Source: Camarhynchus parvulus | Taxonomy: Eukaryota > Chordata > Aves > Passeriformes > Thraupidae | Direction: 5' to 3' | NCBI RefSeq assembly: GCF_901933205.1 | Contig: NC_044572.1 | Span: forward strand, 31,630,001 to 31,694,000 | Length of the DNA: 64,000 nt | Part shown: positions 12,064-24,258 of the stretch, piece by piece | How the letters are laid out: every line of letters starts with the position of its first letter | Numbering within the stretch: the stretch's first letter is position 1 | Translations under genes and position numbers: made by a program | Notes under the pieces: model-generated | What the model saw: only the letters and a program-made list of their open reading frames with translations | Database searches by the model: none | What the model was told of the DNA's origin: nothing

Positions 12064-12942
12064 GTGAGTATCTGATGATATTAGCTGGCATTTTTAACAT
12101 CCAGTTTGAAGATTAATTGGATCAAATTCCTGCCAGTGGAGGATGGAAAGCATGAGCTGTTAGTTGTAATCGCCTCAGTTTGAAGGTATGGTTATTTTTT
12201 CACTTTTTTTCAGTGTGTTCTGCATAGGATATTCTCAAGTGATTCGTGGTGTTTTGATTGAATTAACTTGTATTGTACAACTTTTTAATGCTTAGATGAG
12301 TAGGAATTTTCCTGGGGAGATTAGAAGACTATGGACATAGAAACATGGATTTGATGATCAAAAGATATAATCTATTATCAACTCTGCTGTTGTCTTTGAG
12401 GGTTAATATTTGACAGGAAAATACAGAGCTTGGAAAAGAAATATTTATCAGACAATTTATGAGCTTGGAAAAGAAAGATTTATCAGGCAAGGAAACTTTC
12501 AGGTGCTCACAGTAAGTAAAGCTGTTTATTGCCTACTCTTTGTCCAAATGGTTTTAGGTAAGTTGAAAGCCAGGCCAAAAATTAATTGAAATAATTGATA
12601 AATTAAACCACCTTCATCTTTCACCAGTCTTTGCTTCCCTAACAGTTATAGGGAGACTGGTTCTGTAAAGCTTGAGGTGGAATGGATGCACTTCAGATAC
12701 AAGCAGATTTCAAAAGCTTCCTATTAGAAGAAGTTGAATAAAAATTTTCAAGTAGAAATACTGTGTAAAAAGTAAAACAAATTATTTTAGCAACTCTTTG
12801 AGAATAAAAGAATGATGTATCCTGCTTCATCACTTTTTAGAATTTAGTCCTGGCCAGAGAGAAAGACAGAAATTACAGTTTGCTTTTAAAAGTAAACTGT
12901 GATGTGCAAGTGTTTGATGGGGTTTTTTCTTTTCAATTTTAG
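12064..12942. other. Gap: AAA2-AAA3 linker exons not found
   Basis: About 150 residues that normally connect AAA2 to AAA3 (WIDRR... to the LVHTTE block) are not recognisable here. The interval holds a 35-base tandem duplication at 12426-12490. Confidence 0.45.
12426..12490. repeat. Tandem duplication, about 35-base unit, two copies
   Basis: The core gagcttggaaaagaaa is followed by ttatcag in both copies, which differ by a few bases. Confidence 0.85.
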
Positions 12943-13147
12943 TCAGTCTTTGTTCACACATTTTCGACTGTATATCTCCAGTACTCCATTGATTTACTCA
13001 TAATAAAAGGCAAAGCAGTCTTGCTTGTTGGAAATGCTGGAGTAGGAAAAACAGTGTTTATAGGTAATAGGCTTGGTGCTGTCTCTGAAGACAAGCTCCA
13101 GACCAACAATTCATTCAACTACCATGCAACATCAGCAGTGCTTCAGA
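12943..13147 (+). pseudogene. DNAH11: DNAH11 relic exon: AAA3 P-loop, still open
   Basis: Open for all 68 codons. It starts after caattttag and ends at cttcaga|gtaagt. Reads SVFVHTFSTVYLQYSIDLL, then KAVLLVGNAGVGKTVFIG, then SFNYHATSAVLQ. Family members read LMLVGNAGVGKTVFVGD and PFNYYTTSTALQ. This is the only P-loop in the window with an intact Walker A motif (GNAGVGKT). In intact dyneins AAA3 is a regulatory ATP site. Confidence 0.93.
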
Positions 13148-16100
13148 GTAAGTTCCATACAGATGTATGAAACTTATCTTCCCTCAACAGCAGTGATAGA
13201 ATATATTCCACAGTTATTACAGTGTTATCACAACCTTTGGCTACTGTTTGTCTGGGCCTTGGCAAAATTCATTGCTTTGCAAACAGGAAAACCTTGAAAG
13301 TTGTGGCAGGCAAGGGGAAAGGAGGAGGATGAAACTGCTTGGTGAAAACTGGAACTGACACTGTGCTCCCACAAGTTGCTGTCTGATTGCAGATGAGAAA
13401 ATTTGGCTTAACCTCTGTTCAAAAGAAGCCTTGAGCCAGCTTTGTCCTAGCCTGGGTGTCTCAGCATGGTGCCTGTAGGTGTACTGAAATGGACAGTCAG
13501 AAGTTGAGTTTACTTTTGCCAGGTACCACAAAACATCCAAGGAGGGTCAATCCCTGTCTGGTGGAGTTTGGAGTCTCTGTAGGTGAGATGGATGCAGATC
13601 AAAGGAAATGTCAATATAACACTCAAATGGAGAGGGCTGTATGTTGGCCAAAACTTAGTGGTAGATTTTGGAATGAGAGGAGTCAGACAGTCGAAGCAAA
13701 ATAGGCTCATATAAGCCGTCTGTTTTGCTCTTCATGAAGAACACGATCAAAGGAGAGCCCAGCTGTCAGTGGATATGCCCTCTTTATCATCCCTTTTTTT
13801 TATCCTTCCTGTAGCTTGAACAGGAAACAACTATACCGAAAAAAATTGTGCCCTCCTTTTTTCACGCCATGAAAAGCACTATAAGGTAATACGCTGGCTC
13901 GTCCTTTTAAATGTCTGGAAGAAGATAGCAAAAAAGATTTTTCAGTTTTAAAAACTTTCTATGATTTTAGAAGTATTGAGATAAAATCTTTAGAAGCATT
14001 TAAGTGTGTTTGATGTGTAATTTAACTGCTTTTGCAATCAGTTGTCTAATTTTCCAGCCAATCAACATTGCTGCTAATGGATTACATTTTCACCAGGTTT
14101 AAAAAAGTAGGTATAAATCCACAAATCTTAATTGAATAAGCTTTTACTCTGTCTTCTCTTTCATGTCTTATGTTAATTTCTTCTGTATTCACATCAGATA
14201 AGCAAAGACCATTTTGTCTCCTTTATACCTCAGTTCATTCTTTGAAGTGTTTCCAAATTCATGTTAACATAGAATCCTGCATTAACAGAACTTAATCTCC
14301 TTTTTGCCCATCAAAATGAATGGAAAGTTTAGGAGAAAAGAAATTTTCTGTGCGTCAGAGTGAGCTCATGAGCTCATGAGCTCATGTCATAGCTCCTTTA
14401 ATGGGGAAGCAGCCTTAAAAGGCTTTCAGAAATTCCTCTGATCAGGGAGGGATTTTTCAGCTAATGACTGCCATTCCAGTAGCAACCACAGCCGTGGCTC
14501 TAGAGTACAAAAGCATAACACTTTCCATTGCAGAGAGAAGCTGATGAAAGAAGCTCCTGGGCAGCAAAGGCTGTGTATTCTTCTTGCAGGAAACTTGTTA
14601 AATAAACCAAGGATGTGAAGTCAACATCACAGGGACTTGTTCTCCAAGCATGTTACACCCACCAACAGTCTCGTGGCATAAAATTTGAGCGTTTATGAAC
14701 CTTTAAGGATTTGCTGTGAAATTTTAGTAGAATTCCTTCACGTTTTAAGCGAGTGTTGTAAAACATCCACTGCTCCTTCTAAGAAAAATTAAGGCATGTA
14801 CAAAGCAGTGGACTCATTGTCTGTAGCTCTTCCTTCTGTCCTCTGCTCTTCAGCCAAGTTCTTGTTAAATGCTCTTCTACCAGGTCCCTCCACTAATCCC
14901 AGCAGGTGAACTGCATGACAATCCAGAAACAAGTAAATAGTGTTCCCTTCCCATTGCATTTACAGCATTGTCTCAGTGAACTGTGATGGAATGATTTTGT
15001 ACTGTCATGTGTAGATCAAAATGATGGCCTCTTACACTATTTTTGTATTTGTGTGTACCAATATTTCTTCCTGGTAAGTGCATTCCAGTGCTACAGTGAA
15101 GTGCCTTCATCCAAGCCATCACTCCAAGCAATTATCTGAAACAGTCAAATCGTGGATTGTTTTCATAATGGAAAGAATCATTCACAGCAAATTGCACAAA
15201 TGAGCAATTTAAATTAAGTCTTAATTCATAAAAAAGAGCTAAAGAGACGAACTTGCTAAAGTACAGTGATTCACTATTGTTCATTGCTATGTTCTTTCCA
15301 TAGTTCAGAGGTTAAGATATTTTTCTTACAGATCATATCACTTTTAATCTGCAGTATTTTCTGTCAGTTCTCATCTTATCTGTAACCACATAACATTTTT
15401 TGAGGTATCTGCTAGAGTGGGTGAGATTAGCATGTAGTGTAGAGCTTTATTTAGCATTCCCCAAGGCATATGACTCACCCGCTCTGCCTCTAGAACAGCA
15501 GAAAATTTGAAAATGTTGCTTGATGGAGGCACGTTCTGATGCAAACTAATATTGGTACAATAATTTTGGGGTCCTCAATAGTATTTAAGTCTGCAACACT
15601 GCCACAAAGAACAAAAATGTGCAAGTGTTTATAATTGTGGACATTATTTAAAATTTAGATCAAGAAAATTGGGGTTTAAAATTGTGGGTACACATTGAGG
15701 TAAAAGAAAAAAATTGTCTTTTATGTAATTAAGAGACTCTAGGCCTTTCATATGCACATAATTTCTGCAAGAAATTTTTTCCTTCTGTGGTAAGAAAGCA
15801 AGGTAAGTGCAACCACAGCTTTTGCCCCCAGAATTTATGATCATCCATTTACGAATATGTTGAGGTTGAGGTTCTCCCTTTCTCTCCTGTCTTTCAGCAC
15901 ACCTCTACTCTTTATCTTCTTGTTTTACTTCTCCAGTCAATAACCACCTTTCAGCTGACTGTGACTAGACAGAAATGGCCTTGGAAGCATGTTACCTTCG
16001 TTGAGCTCACCAGTCAAAATCACCGCTGAGGTTTGCAGATGATTCATTTCACTGAAAAATCTATGACAATACTTCCACAGTCCTACTGGAAACTGCTTGC

Positions 16101-17831
16101 AGTGATGTATTTGCTTATTCTGCTTTGCCCAAGGCACACATAAGTTTGCTGTGAGTCAGGACTATGGCAGTGCTGGGATGTCCAGCCTCCAGCTGTCCCT
16201 ATGCAAGTGCAGTTTCCTTTTCCTACAGGCTCTCATTATGTTGCCCAGTTTTTAAATAAGCAAGACAAGTTCAAAACCATATACTTACGTTTCATTCTTC
16301 TATTTTGCCCAACCCAAAGTATTTTAGTACACTAGGCAATAGAAAAAGAAATAAATCTGTAGTCTGCACTTTTTCCTCTTCTACTTATTATACATGGAAC
16401 TCATAATTATTTTTTCTTTTTTTTAATGCATATAGGCATTTCTTATTGACAAATATTAAAATCTTATTAAATTCTGGCTTTCATCATCTCAAAATCAATA
16501 ACAGGTGTCTCCCAAATGCATTACACTATTGACTGGACAAAAAAAAATCTGGGTTAGATGTACAAAACTTTTGAGAAATCTCTTTCCTATTGAGTTTGCA
16601 TCAAATTCTCTGCTGTGCTGTAAGGATTTTAACCACTGCATTCCCTAAATGTTTCAAATGTTTTTTAACCCTTTGGTTCAAATCCCAGCTCTGAGACAGA
16701 GAGAATTTAGGCTGCTTGTTGAAGATGAGAGCCTCGGTCACTGTGACAATACTGAAATTTTCCTTGAAGTCCACCTATTACTGTGGTTTATTTTGTGCAG
16801 AATACTTTCTGTGAGAATTTGAAAAACAAAAATATATGACCTAGGAAGGAAGATTATTAAAGCAGGACTGGAAAACTAACAAATTCCTAGTGACTTCTGT
16901 AGGTTTTTATTTCCATGCACAAAATTGAAAGAGTGCAATTAGAAATCAAATTACTGTGGATGATGAATCCTGTTATATGTATCTGTGGAATACTTCACTA
17001 AGTGGCAAAATTGAGGATTGCATCATACCAGAGTTCAGCGTTATAATAATGCTTAATAAAAGTTGTTTTATTCTGTGTTTTCAACATGACTTAGTAGCTT
17101 TCTGTAGCTATTTTTTTCCCTTACACATCTAAGGAAAGCAGTGCAGTTGGATAAAAATGGTATAAGCTCAAATTTTATGTCTCAATATTTTGCAGTTCTG
17201 ATGAATACATAAGGGTCTTTGAGTTAATTTGTTCACTGTTGTAGTAAATTTGTAACCCGATGGTCTCCACTGACCGTCGTGTAAGCACCTCATTTTGGGG
17301 AATAGGCTGAAATTTAGTACAATCACCTTAATATTCCTTTGTCTAGGAGATGATATTGCATTAGATTTGTGATTAAATGTCCTGATTAAATGAGATCTAT
17401 CCTTCATATTTTTGCACTTTACATATTTTAGTAGAGATTTTATTTAATCCTTCCCAAGAGAAGGAGAAAATAATCTACTCACTGATTAATTTTCTGAGTG
17501 TCAGGGTACCTGGGGATTTCACATTCAAAGCATTTCAGTTTCAAAGGATGCAGATGGATATGCTGTGAAATTTTCAAAAGCTGTGAAGTAGTCAATCAAG
17601 TAAATCAGCAAGACTTTTCTGGAATTCAGAATCCCAAGATGACATATTCTCAAAGACTATCTGTGAGTTTCACTGATTGCTAAGGACTTCAGTAGTTTAA
17701 AAAACCTCAACCTTGTACATGGTGAAATGTTTCAGAAATTTTAGCCAGCATGTTTTTGAATTCTTGATTTTATTAAATTTCTGTGTTGCTTCATATGGTA
17801 ATAATTTCTATGCCTTTGTGTTACATTTCAG
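13148..17831. other. Intron sequence, no exon recognised
   Basis: A 4.7-kb interval between two directly consecutive dynein coding blocks (…ALQ | ILEKP…), so no exon is expected here. It holds a triplicated 10-base motif at 14361-14386 and otherwise plain AT-rich sequence. Confidence 0.6.
14361..14386. repeat. Triplicated 10-base motif containing GAGCTC
   Basis: The motif gagctcatga is present in about two and a half perfect tandem copies. The GAGCTC core is palindromic. Confidence 0.85.
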
Positions 17832-17993
17832 GGATATTTGGAAAAAACGGAAGAACATGGTCATACCTATGTTACAGTAAAAGAATGAGAAACTTTTCTA
17901 TTTTATTAATGATTTGAATATGCCTGAAGTGGATTCATATGGAATTTTTCAGCCTCATGCATTGATTCAGCAGCATATTGATTATGGACACTG
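17832..17993 (+). pseudogene. DNAH11: DNAH11 relic exon: AAA3 Walker B, frameshifted
   Basis: Starts after catttcag and ends at cactg|gtgagc. One frame reads YLEKTEEHGHTYV, matching ILEKPLEKKAGRNYG. After a frameshift near 17885 a second frame reads [15 protein letters not shown] and [16 protein letters not shown], matching YFIDDMNMPEVDLYG and [17 protein letters not shown]. The Walker B aspartate pair (IDD) is now IND. A one-base insertion just inside the 5' border is also needed. Confidence 0.92.
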
Positions 17994-18319
17994 GTGAGCA
18001 TTTGCTTCTTACTTAATGTTATGATACAATTTTTTTGCTGTGGTCTATGATGGCAACCATAAACCACAGAAAAAAACAGAAAGCTTAAAAATTAATTGAT
18101 TAAAGAGCAAAGCATATGTTCTTGGGAGGTTATAAACTGTTTTAGAGAAGAGAAGCAGAAAGAAGGGGCTATGGAGTTTTGGAAGGAAAATATCCTTCAG
18201 CTGCTTTTGATGGAGATGCTGGATGTTGGCCCCACTGATTGACTGTAGAGAGATGGGATGGCTGAGACACAGAAACTGATTCCTGAAATTGCAGCTGTTT
18301 AGCCTCTAATCCTCTATGT

Positions 18320-18366
18320 TTTCTTCACCTGTAAAGACAACAATTTCTTCACCTGTAAAGACATCA
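18320..18366. repeat. Tandem duplication, about 23-base unit
   Basis: Two copies of ttcttcacctgtaaagaca with near-identical ends. Confidence 0.85.
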
Positions 18367-18488
18367 GACAATATCCACAGAAACTTTATGATGCTGCTTC
18401 AAATGAACAGTCTTTTTATGCCATGAGAATAAAAGCATAGAAGATGGCCACTGAAAGTAATTCAGTTGATTTGGGAAATTAAGTTAAT

Positions 18489-18590
18489 TACAGAACCACA
18501 GAATCTCAGAACTCTTGGGGTTGGAAGGGACCTCTGGACATCATCTAGTCCAAGACGTCAAGGCAGTGCCACCTAGAGTAGGTGACAACC
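18489..18590 (-). mobile_element. CR1 LINE 3'-end fragment, antisense
   Basis: Contains the typical reverse-complement CR1 3' sequence: cacagaatctcagaa, then ggttggaagggacctct, then catctagtcca. CR1 elements are usually 5'-truncated, and only about 100 bases are present. Confidence 0.75.
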
Positions 18591-19237
18591 TTCTTACTTT
18601 CCAAATGACAATTTAATTTTCTTGGCAATTAAAATATATTGCATTCCTTCACCAGAACCTGTGTAAATATAAAATTTCCAGTTCAAAATCAACAGGTTAG
18701 TTTTTTAGTTCATTTTGTTACAGGAAGAGCAATATTCTCTGTAAATACTTCACTATTATCATAAATACATATTAGATTCTTGTTCGGATGTCATGTCTTC
18801 ATGTCATCTTATGTGACACATAGGAAACACGTGACTTACAAAGAAAACATTTTGAATGATCTGTAGTGATCTTGCATCTTCTAATGCAGGTGAATTGTAT
18901 AAATTTTTTCACTAGGTCATACTTCATCCCATGAAGAAATAACATCAGGCATCAGAGCCAGTTTCATTACCAAAAAACCCTTTATCATCCGAAACTTTGT
19001 AAAAATGTGGTATCTTAATTGCGACAGAAATTCTGAACAAAATATTATGTGATAGAAAAAGTGTGATTATTTTTAATTTTAAAATGTCAATCCCAATTCG
19101 ATATTTCCATGGATATTTGTATTCCAAATTTCCTGTAGGACAGAACTGTTGATTCTTCAGCTGAGGTTAAGCCTGGAAATGTACTGTGCTTCAGTGTTTT
19201 GTCACTAATACTAATCAAGTTACATTTTCTTTCTCAG

Positions 19238-19340
19238 TTATGATAGGCAGAAGGTAACTATTAAAGAAATTCATAATTTTCAGTATGTTGCCTTTATGAA
19301 TCCAGCTGCTGGCAGCTTCATTATCAAGCCTAAGCTCCAT
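19238..19340 (+). pseudogene. DNAH11: DNAH11 relic exon: AAA3
   Basis: Starts after ttctcag. Reads [19 protein letters not shown], then [14 protein letters not shown], matching YDRQKVMLKEIHNCQYVAC and MNPMVGSFTINPRL. No stop. The splice junction with the previous exon would give cysteine instead of the tryptophan of HWYDR. The donor is lost: family genes break after PRLQ, but here the sequence continues ctccatctaggg without GT at that point. Confidence 0.92.
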
Positions 19341-19766
19341 CTAGGGTTTGAAGTGTCATATTATAGCAATCCTGTATTTAATACATGAAATAATTACTAT
19401 TTAGTTTTCACTACAATAGGTAGCAGATGAAAGGGAATAGGAGAAAATATAGTGTTTGAAATTTAGTGCAGGTTGAAATTCTTGCGGTTCTTATAGCTAA
19501 ATGGAAAGAGACACACTAGATTTATTATGACATTGAGAGTTCCCTGAATTGCAGGCTCATGTGGTCATCCACCTGTCAGATGTGCCCTTGGGGCTCATAA
19601 CCAGACGTGCAACTGCTGTGGGACTGCATCAAGGATGAGGCTAGAAATGAAGTATTTTCTGTGACACACAAGTAGATGTATGCTCACCAGGCTGTCTCAT
19701 CATTTGACACTTCATTGACTCTTATCTGCTGAGAATCTTCGTCTCCTTTTCCCTTTTTATTTTCAG

Positions 19767-20006
19767 CGACGTTTTGCAGTATTTGCCTCCAACTTCCTCT
19801 CTTCAGGTTCCCTGATTACCATCTACAGAAAGATAGCTGGTTTCCACTTCCAGCAACAAGCTTTTGTTCCACCAATAATCAAGAATGTTTGAGCGACAGT
19901 ACAAGCAGACACATATCTTCACCAGGCAAGGATTCAAAACTTCCCAGCAACTGTTATGAGGTTCCACTGCATCCTAAATATGAGAGACCTCTCCAATGGC
20001 TTTCAG
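19767..20006 (+). pseudogene. DNAH11: DNAH11 relic exon: AAA3 C-terminal part, one stop
   Basis: An 80-codon exon with intact borders (ttttcag|cga and ggctttcag|gtctat). Reads RRFAVFASNFLSSGSLITIY, then [16 protein letters not shown], a TGA stop, then ATVQADTYLHQ and FHCILNMRDLSNGFQ in the same frame. It matches [33 protein letters not shown] and [23 protein letters not shown] supports DNAH11. Apart from the stop and two lost codons the frame is preserved. Confidence 0.95.
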
Positions 20007-23000
20007 GTCTATATCATGGGTTGTATGGACTGTACTTAACAACACTCTATTATTGCTGATATTTACAATCTAATGATGGACATTGGATTGTGGACTGGTG
20101 AAGAACAGATGCTTTTTGTTCAAAGTAGAAGCTAGTCCCTTCCCTAAAGTGACCTGAAGATCAGATGGGTAGGAAGCTGAGACAGAAAATGTGTTTAGTG
20201 GAAATAGAGCAATGATTTGCAAAGTTTGCTGTGCTTACTTTTTCAGTTGGTTGGTTGTTGAGAAAAGAAGGTCAACATTTCAAGGGTGAAACAACTTTTG
20301 GAAGACTAACTAGAACAAAACAGAGATTGAAAAAGCTCTGAAACAATAATCATAAAATCACAAATCATTTAAGTAGCAAAAGACTTCTAAGATCAACAAG
20401 ACCAGCCATTAGTCTAGCACTGCCATGTCCACCCTTAAACCACCTACCTAAGTGCCACATCTACACATCTTTTAAATACCTCCAGGGATGGTGACTCAAC
20501 CACATCCTTGGGTATCCTCTTCCAGTGCCTGACAGCCCTTTCCATGAATTAGGGTTTCAAAGGGTAGCTGAACACCAGAGCAGAGATTCAAGACAGAGGG
20601 AAGGACATGATAGGGTCAGCAAATCCTGCCCTTGCTTGTAAAAACAGGTGAGTCTGATCCTGGTTTGTCTTTATCTGCTTTCCTGTTCCTTGGAGTGCAG
20701 CTCTGTTCTTTTACAGAATTTTTTTTTTTTTTTGTCTGCCCACTGCATGGATCACTGTGAAGGCAAGGAGGCCAGGGCTTGTCAGGTCCTCTTGTGCACA
20801 ACACACCTTGTTTTGGTGGGGTTGCACTGGCCCATCACCCACGTTTGCATCCCTCCTGGCATGGAAGCTGGGTAAGAAGGAAGTTTGAGGTGACAGTTGA
20901 GAAAGTGCTAATTTTCATTATGATCTCTGTCCTGTTTTCTAGAGCAGTATTGAAAAACAGGGCTAGTGACCATGGAAGGTCCTGGCAGTGCTGATGTTTC
21001 CATGTGTCCTGTACTGCCCTGGAGCCTCAAGCCATAATGACCCACCTAAATGTGCCAGTCAGTGGAGAGCAGACATTTGTTTTAACTACATTTTGTGTGT
21101 TCAACTGGCTGGAGAACTTGCTAATTTAAGAGACATCCTGGTTCATATTCAAGAACATATAGATTCAAGCACAATGTCTGCTGGATATCTACTAAGGATA
21201 ACTACTGTCTTTGCAGAATATATCAGTTAGTCTTCCTTAAGACATCCTATTTTGATGCCAGATGACAATATTACAAAAGAAAATATTCTTTTATCTTTAG
21301 GTCATTCTTTTTTTGCTACACCCGAGTGCTTAGAGCAACTAAATGATATTCATTATCTCTGGTCATGAGTCAGCACATGTCTATAGGGATAAACTAGTGG
21401 AAAGCAAAGACTGTCATTTCTGTTATAAAATGGTGATGGACACTACAGACAAGTATTTTGAGATATGTTGGTAGCTCGAAAGTATTTTGCGTTGTGCCAG
21501 CAAGTTAAAAACTGAGTGGTGACAGGTCTTATTTATTGGAGCTCTACGTAGCTGTGGGGAGCTGCTTGAGGAGTTCCTGGGGAGCTACATTGACATGCCT
21601 GCTTCTATGAGCCCAGGCTTGTCTGAGGCTGCCGTGCAGTGGGTGTAACTGGAATATCTATAACAGGGATGTGTAATCCATCATGATGCTGTGCTTGCAT
21701 GAAGTCATTGCTTTCTGCTGTTCAGGGCTTGTTGCAGTGCAAACTCGTAACACTCTTGAGGGAAGGTTTATGCAGGGAACCATGCAGCAACAGAGCTGAT
21801 AAATGGACTTTGTTGGTGCTGTTATGGAAGAGTAGATTGTGGCCCAGTGTTAAAAATAACCTCCATTTTGTTTGTTTGAACAGAGATTCACTGGGTTTTT
21901 TTGCACTCTACAGAAATTAACACCATTTATTTTCTGAGGCTAGAGAGATAATCTATAATGCTGTAGATAGTTTGCCTTATCTTTTAATTAGTTAATGATG
22001 TAGCAGGCCTTTATAAGAAAAGCAATATTTGTCTTTTGTTTCCAAGAAAGGGAAAATGCTTTTTAAATTAGATTAGTTCAAAGCAAGGACAATACCTTAA
22101 GCATACAGTAAATAATGCCACTGCATAGCAGACCTGGATTTGCTTTGCTGCCCAGCTACTGTACATTTTAAGTCTAAACAAGCCATAACTTCTAAGTGTC
22201 ATCATAGATTTATTTTATTTATCCATAACTTTTTTTTCATACTTATTCTTACCTTACCTCAGTTCAATGTAATTTGTTTTTTTTCATGTCAGGCAGTATC
22301 TTAGTACCCATCATGGCTCCAAATCTCAGCTTCTCTTTCTAAAATCTGATTTACTACATTTGTTTTGTTTTCCTGCCAGAAGAAAATCATCCAGTTTTCA
22401 GAAGATGAAGATTTTGCTGAGTAACAGAGGGACAGACTTCATTGTTGTTCCTTGTCATTATTTGTAATCTTTCTTCAACAGATACCATCACTGTGGTCAT
22501 GTGTAATATCAGTGATTTCCAGAAAGAGACAGAGGCCCCTGCTGGCAGAGATTAGCTTTGTTGAAGCAGTTTGTATTATTTGCAGTGTCAAATGGTTTAA
22601 CACACAAACTTTTCTTCTCAGTGAGCTGTACTAAGATTTCAGTGTCGTCGGCTTTCACTTTGCACATTATCAGACAGGAGCTATATAAGAGAAGGCACTC
22701 TTGACAAAGCAATCTATTGTAGGAGCTTCGCTCCAAGAGGATTAAAGAAATGCTTGAATTTCAAAGATAATCATAAGACCTTTCATAGGGACTGTAGATT
22801 TTTTTTTAGCCTGATTTGGAGGTTGATGTGATAATTATCAGAGCTACAGAAAGAAGCTTTCTCAGGTATCACTAGTTTTGTTTGAAAATGTTGGTAAGCT
22901 ATTATCTTCTCTCTAAAGTCTGGTGACTGAGAGTGGTATCTCAGTTTGGCAAACAAAGTGGCAGGGCATCTTAGGCGTACAGTTTGGCAGTCCTGGAAAA

Positions 23001-24112
23001 GTGACTGTGAAATTAAATCCTGTAAGTTTTTTCTGCACCTTTTATGGGGTCTTTTGATGGATCCATTGTGAAATTATAAATAAGGCTGACAAAGTTCTAC
23101 AGTGAAGTCAAAGAGAATTTGCTTCCAGTAATGTTTTGGTTGGACAGGTTTTTAGCTCTTTATTAGATGCAACCAGATTAGACACATTATCTCTTTATTT
23201 GAGAAGGTTCTCATCAATGTTTTTTCCAAGGCTTTTTTCAATAATTTTTTCAGTGACGTGAGACATACAGACAATGAAGGGGATATCTCAATGACACATG
23301 TAGCAAAAATTAAGCAAAAATCCAAACTGCTGTCTCCAATCTCTGGTCTTTCATCCCTTAGAGTCTGTATCTGATGTTAAAAAAAAATTTGGAAAATAAT
23401 TTTAGATGCTTATATAAATCATTAGAATATAAACTACAAGAGATTTCTTTCAATGTCTCAAACATAGTTTTCTGTGGGAGGAATTATCTCAATACACACA
23501 TTTCAAAATTTTAGCAATTGGATCTCATCTAATTTTGGGCCAAGTCCTCATCTGGCCTCATTCCTCCTATGGTGTTATATGATCAGCAAATAACAGCATG
23601 CTTTAATTAGTCTGGGAGAGATATTCCAAGAGTTAATAAAGTTTGATGCAAATTTGACATTAAGTGGTTTATTGTCCTTTGGCCTTTCTGGTGCAAACTG
23701 CCAGATGTGAAATTCTCATGTGCTCCTACAGCCCAGTCCCTTCAAGTTCACTGGGTCTCTCTTCTGGGTTCAGTCAGGACCCATCAGATTCCTGGTGGGA
23801 TGCTTTGGAGCAACTCAATGCAAAGAATGTGTAACCAGACAGCTCTGCTCCTTGGCAGACCTTCAATATTTGATAAAGGAAAAGAATGTTTCTTTCCACT
23901 TGCTCGAATATTGCAAGCAATAGAGAATGCTGAGGTGAAGATGATGTACCTTTAGGTGTCAGGAGAACTTTATCTCAAAAACAGACAAAAAAAAAGAGGA
24001 AAGAGGGGAGGGGTAGAAGGCTTGGTGCAATTAAAAGGAATTTAGGAACTTGGCTGAGAAGGTTATTGAAGTTAGTTTATGTTACTGTTACTTTATTATG
24101 TTTTGTCATCAG
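20007..24112. other. Gap: AAA3-AAA4 linker, mostly not recognised
   Basis: About 160 residues from GILFAS... to FEDAMQHVC should be coded here. Only a doubtful trace at about 22380-22463 was seen. The interval also holds the CR1 fragment at 20345-20555 and a T run at about 20719-20733. Confidence 0.45.
20345..20555 (-). mobile_element. CR1 LINE 3'-end fragment, antisense
   Basis: About 210 bases matching the usual reverse-complement CR1 3' region: aataatcataaaatcaca at the end, then aagtgccacatctacacat, ttttaaatacctccagggat, ggtgactcaaccac and cagtgcctgacagccctt. Confidence 0.85.
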
Positions 24113-24258
24113 GCACTGAATCAATCCTATCCTATAAGCTTCTGGGGGTTATGAACTTCGGATTGGAGTAGGTGGTAAACAGAGCCTGTCTGGACTGGCA
24201 GGATACATCTGTTCCCTGGAGGTTTTCCAAATTACACAGAAGAAACCAGGGCCTCAGG
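24113..24258 (+). pseudogene. DNAH11: DNAH11 relic exon: AAA4 P-loop with a deletion
   Basis: Starts after gtcatcag. The first frame gives ESILSYKLLG, matching ISRILRTPQG, then a frameshift, then GYELRIGVGGKQSLSGLAG and SLEVFQIT, matching GCALLIGVGGSGKQSLSRLAA and GLEVFQIT. The AAA4 Walker A GVGGSGKQS has lost exactly the two residues Ser-Gly (six bases), which removes the second glycine of the P-loop. It ends near a possible donor (cagg|gtaaac). Confidence 0.92.

Noticed and set aside
13808..13890. LEQETTIPKK, considered as the ILEKPLEKK exon after AAA3 Walker A.
   Set aside because: The proper continuation (YLEKTEEHG...[11 protein letters not shown]) is at 17832-17993.
22910..23024. ILGVQFGSPGK resembling a worn AAA4 P-loop.
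   Set aside because: The real AAA4 P-loop relic (IGVGGKQSL...LEVFQIT) is at 24113-24258.
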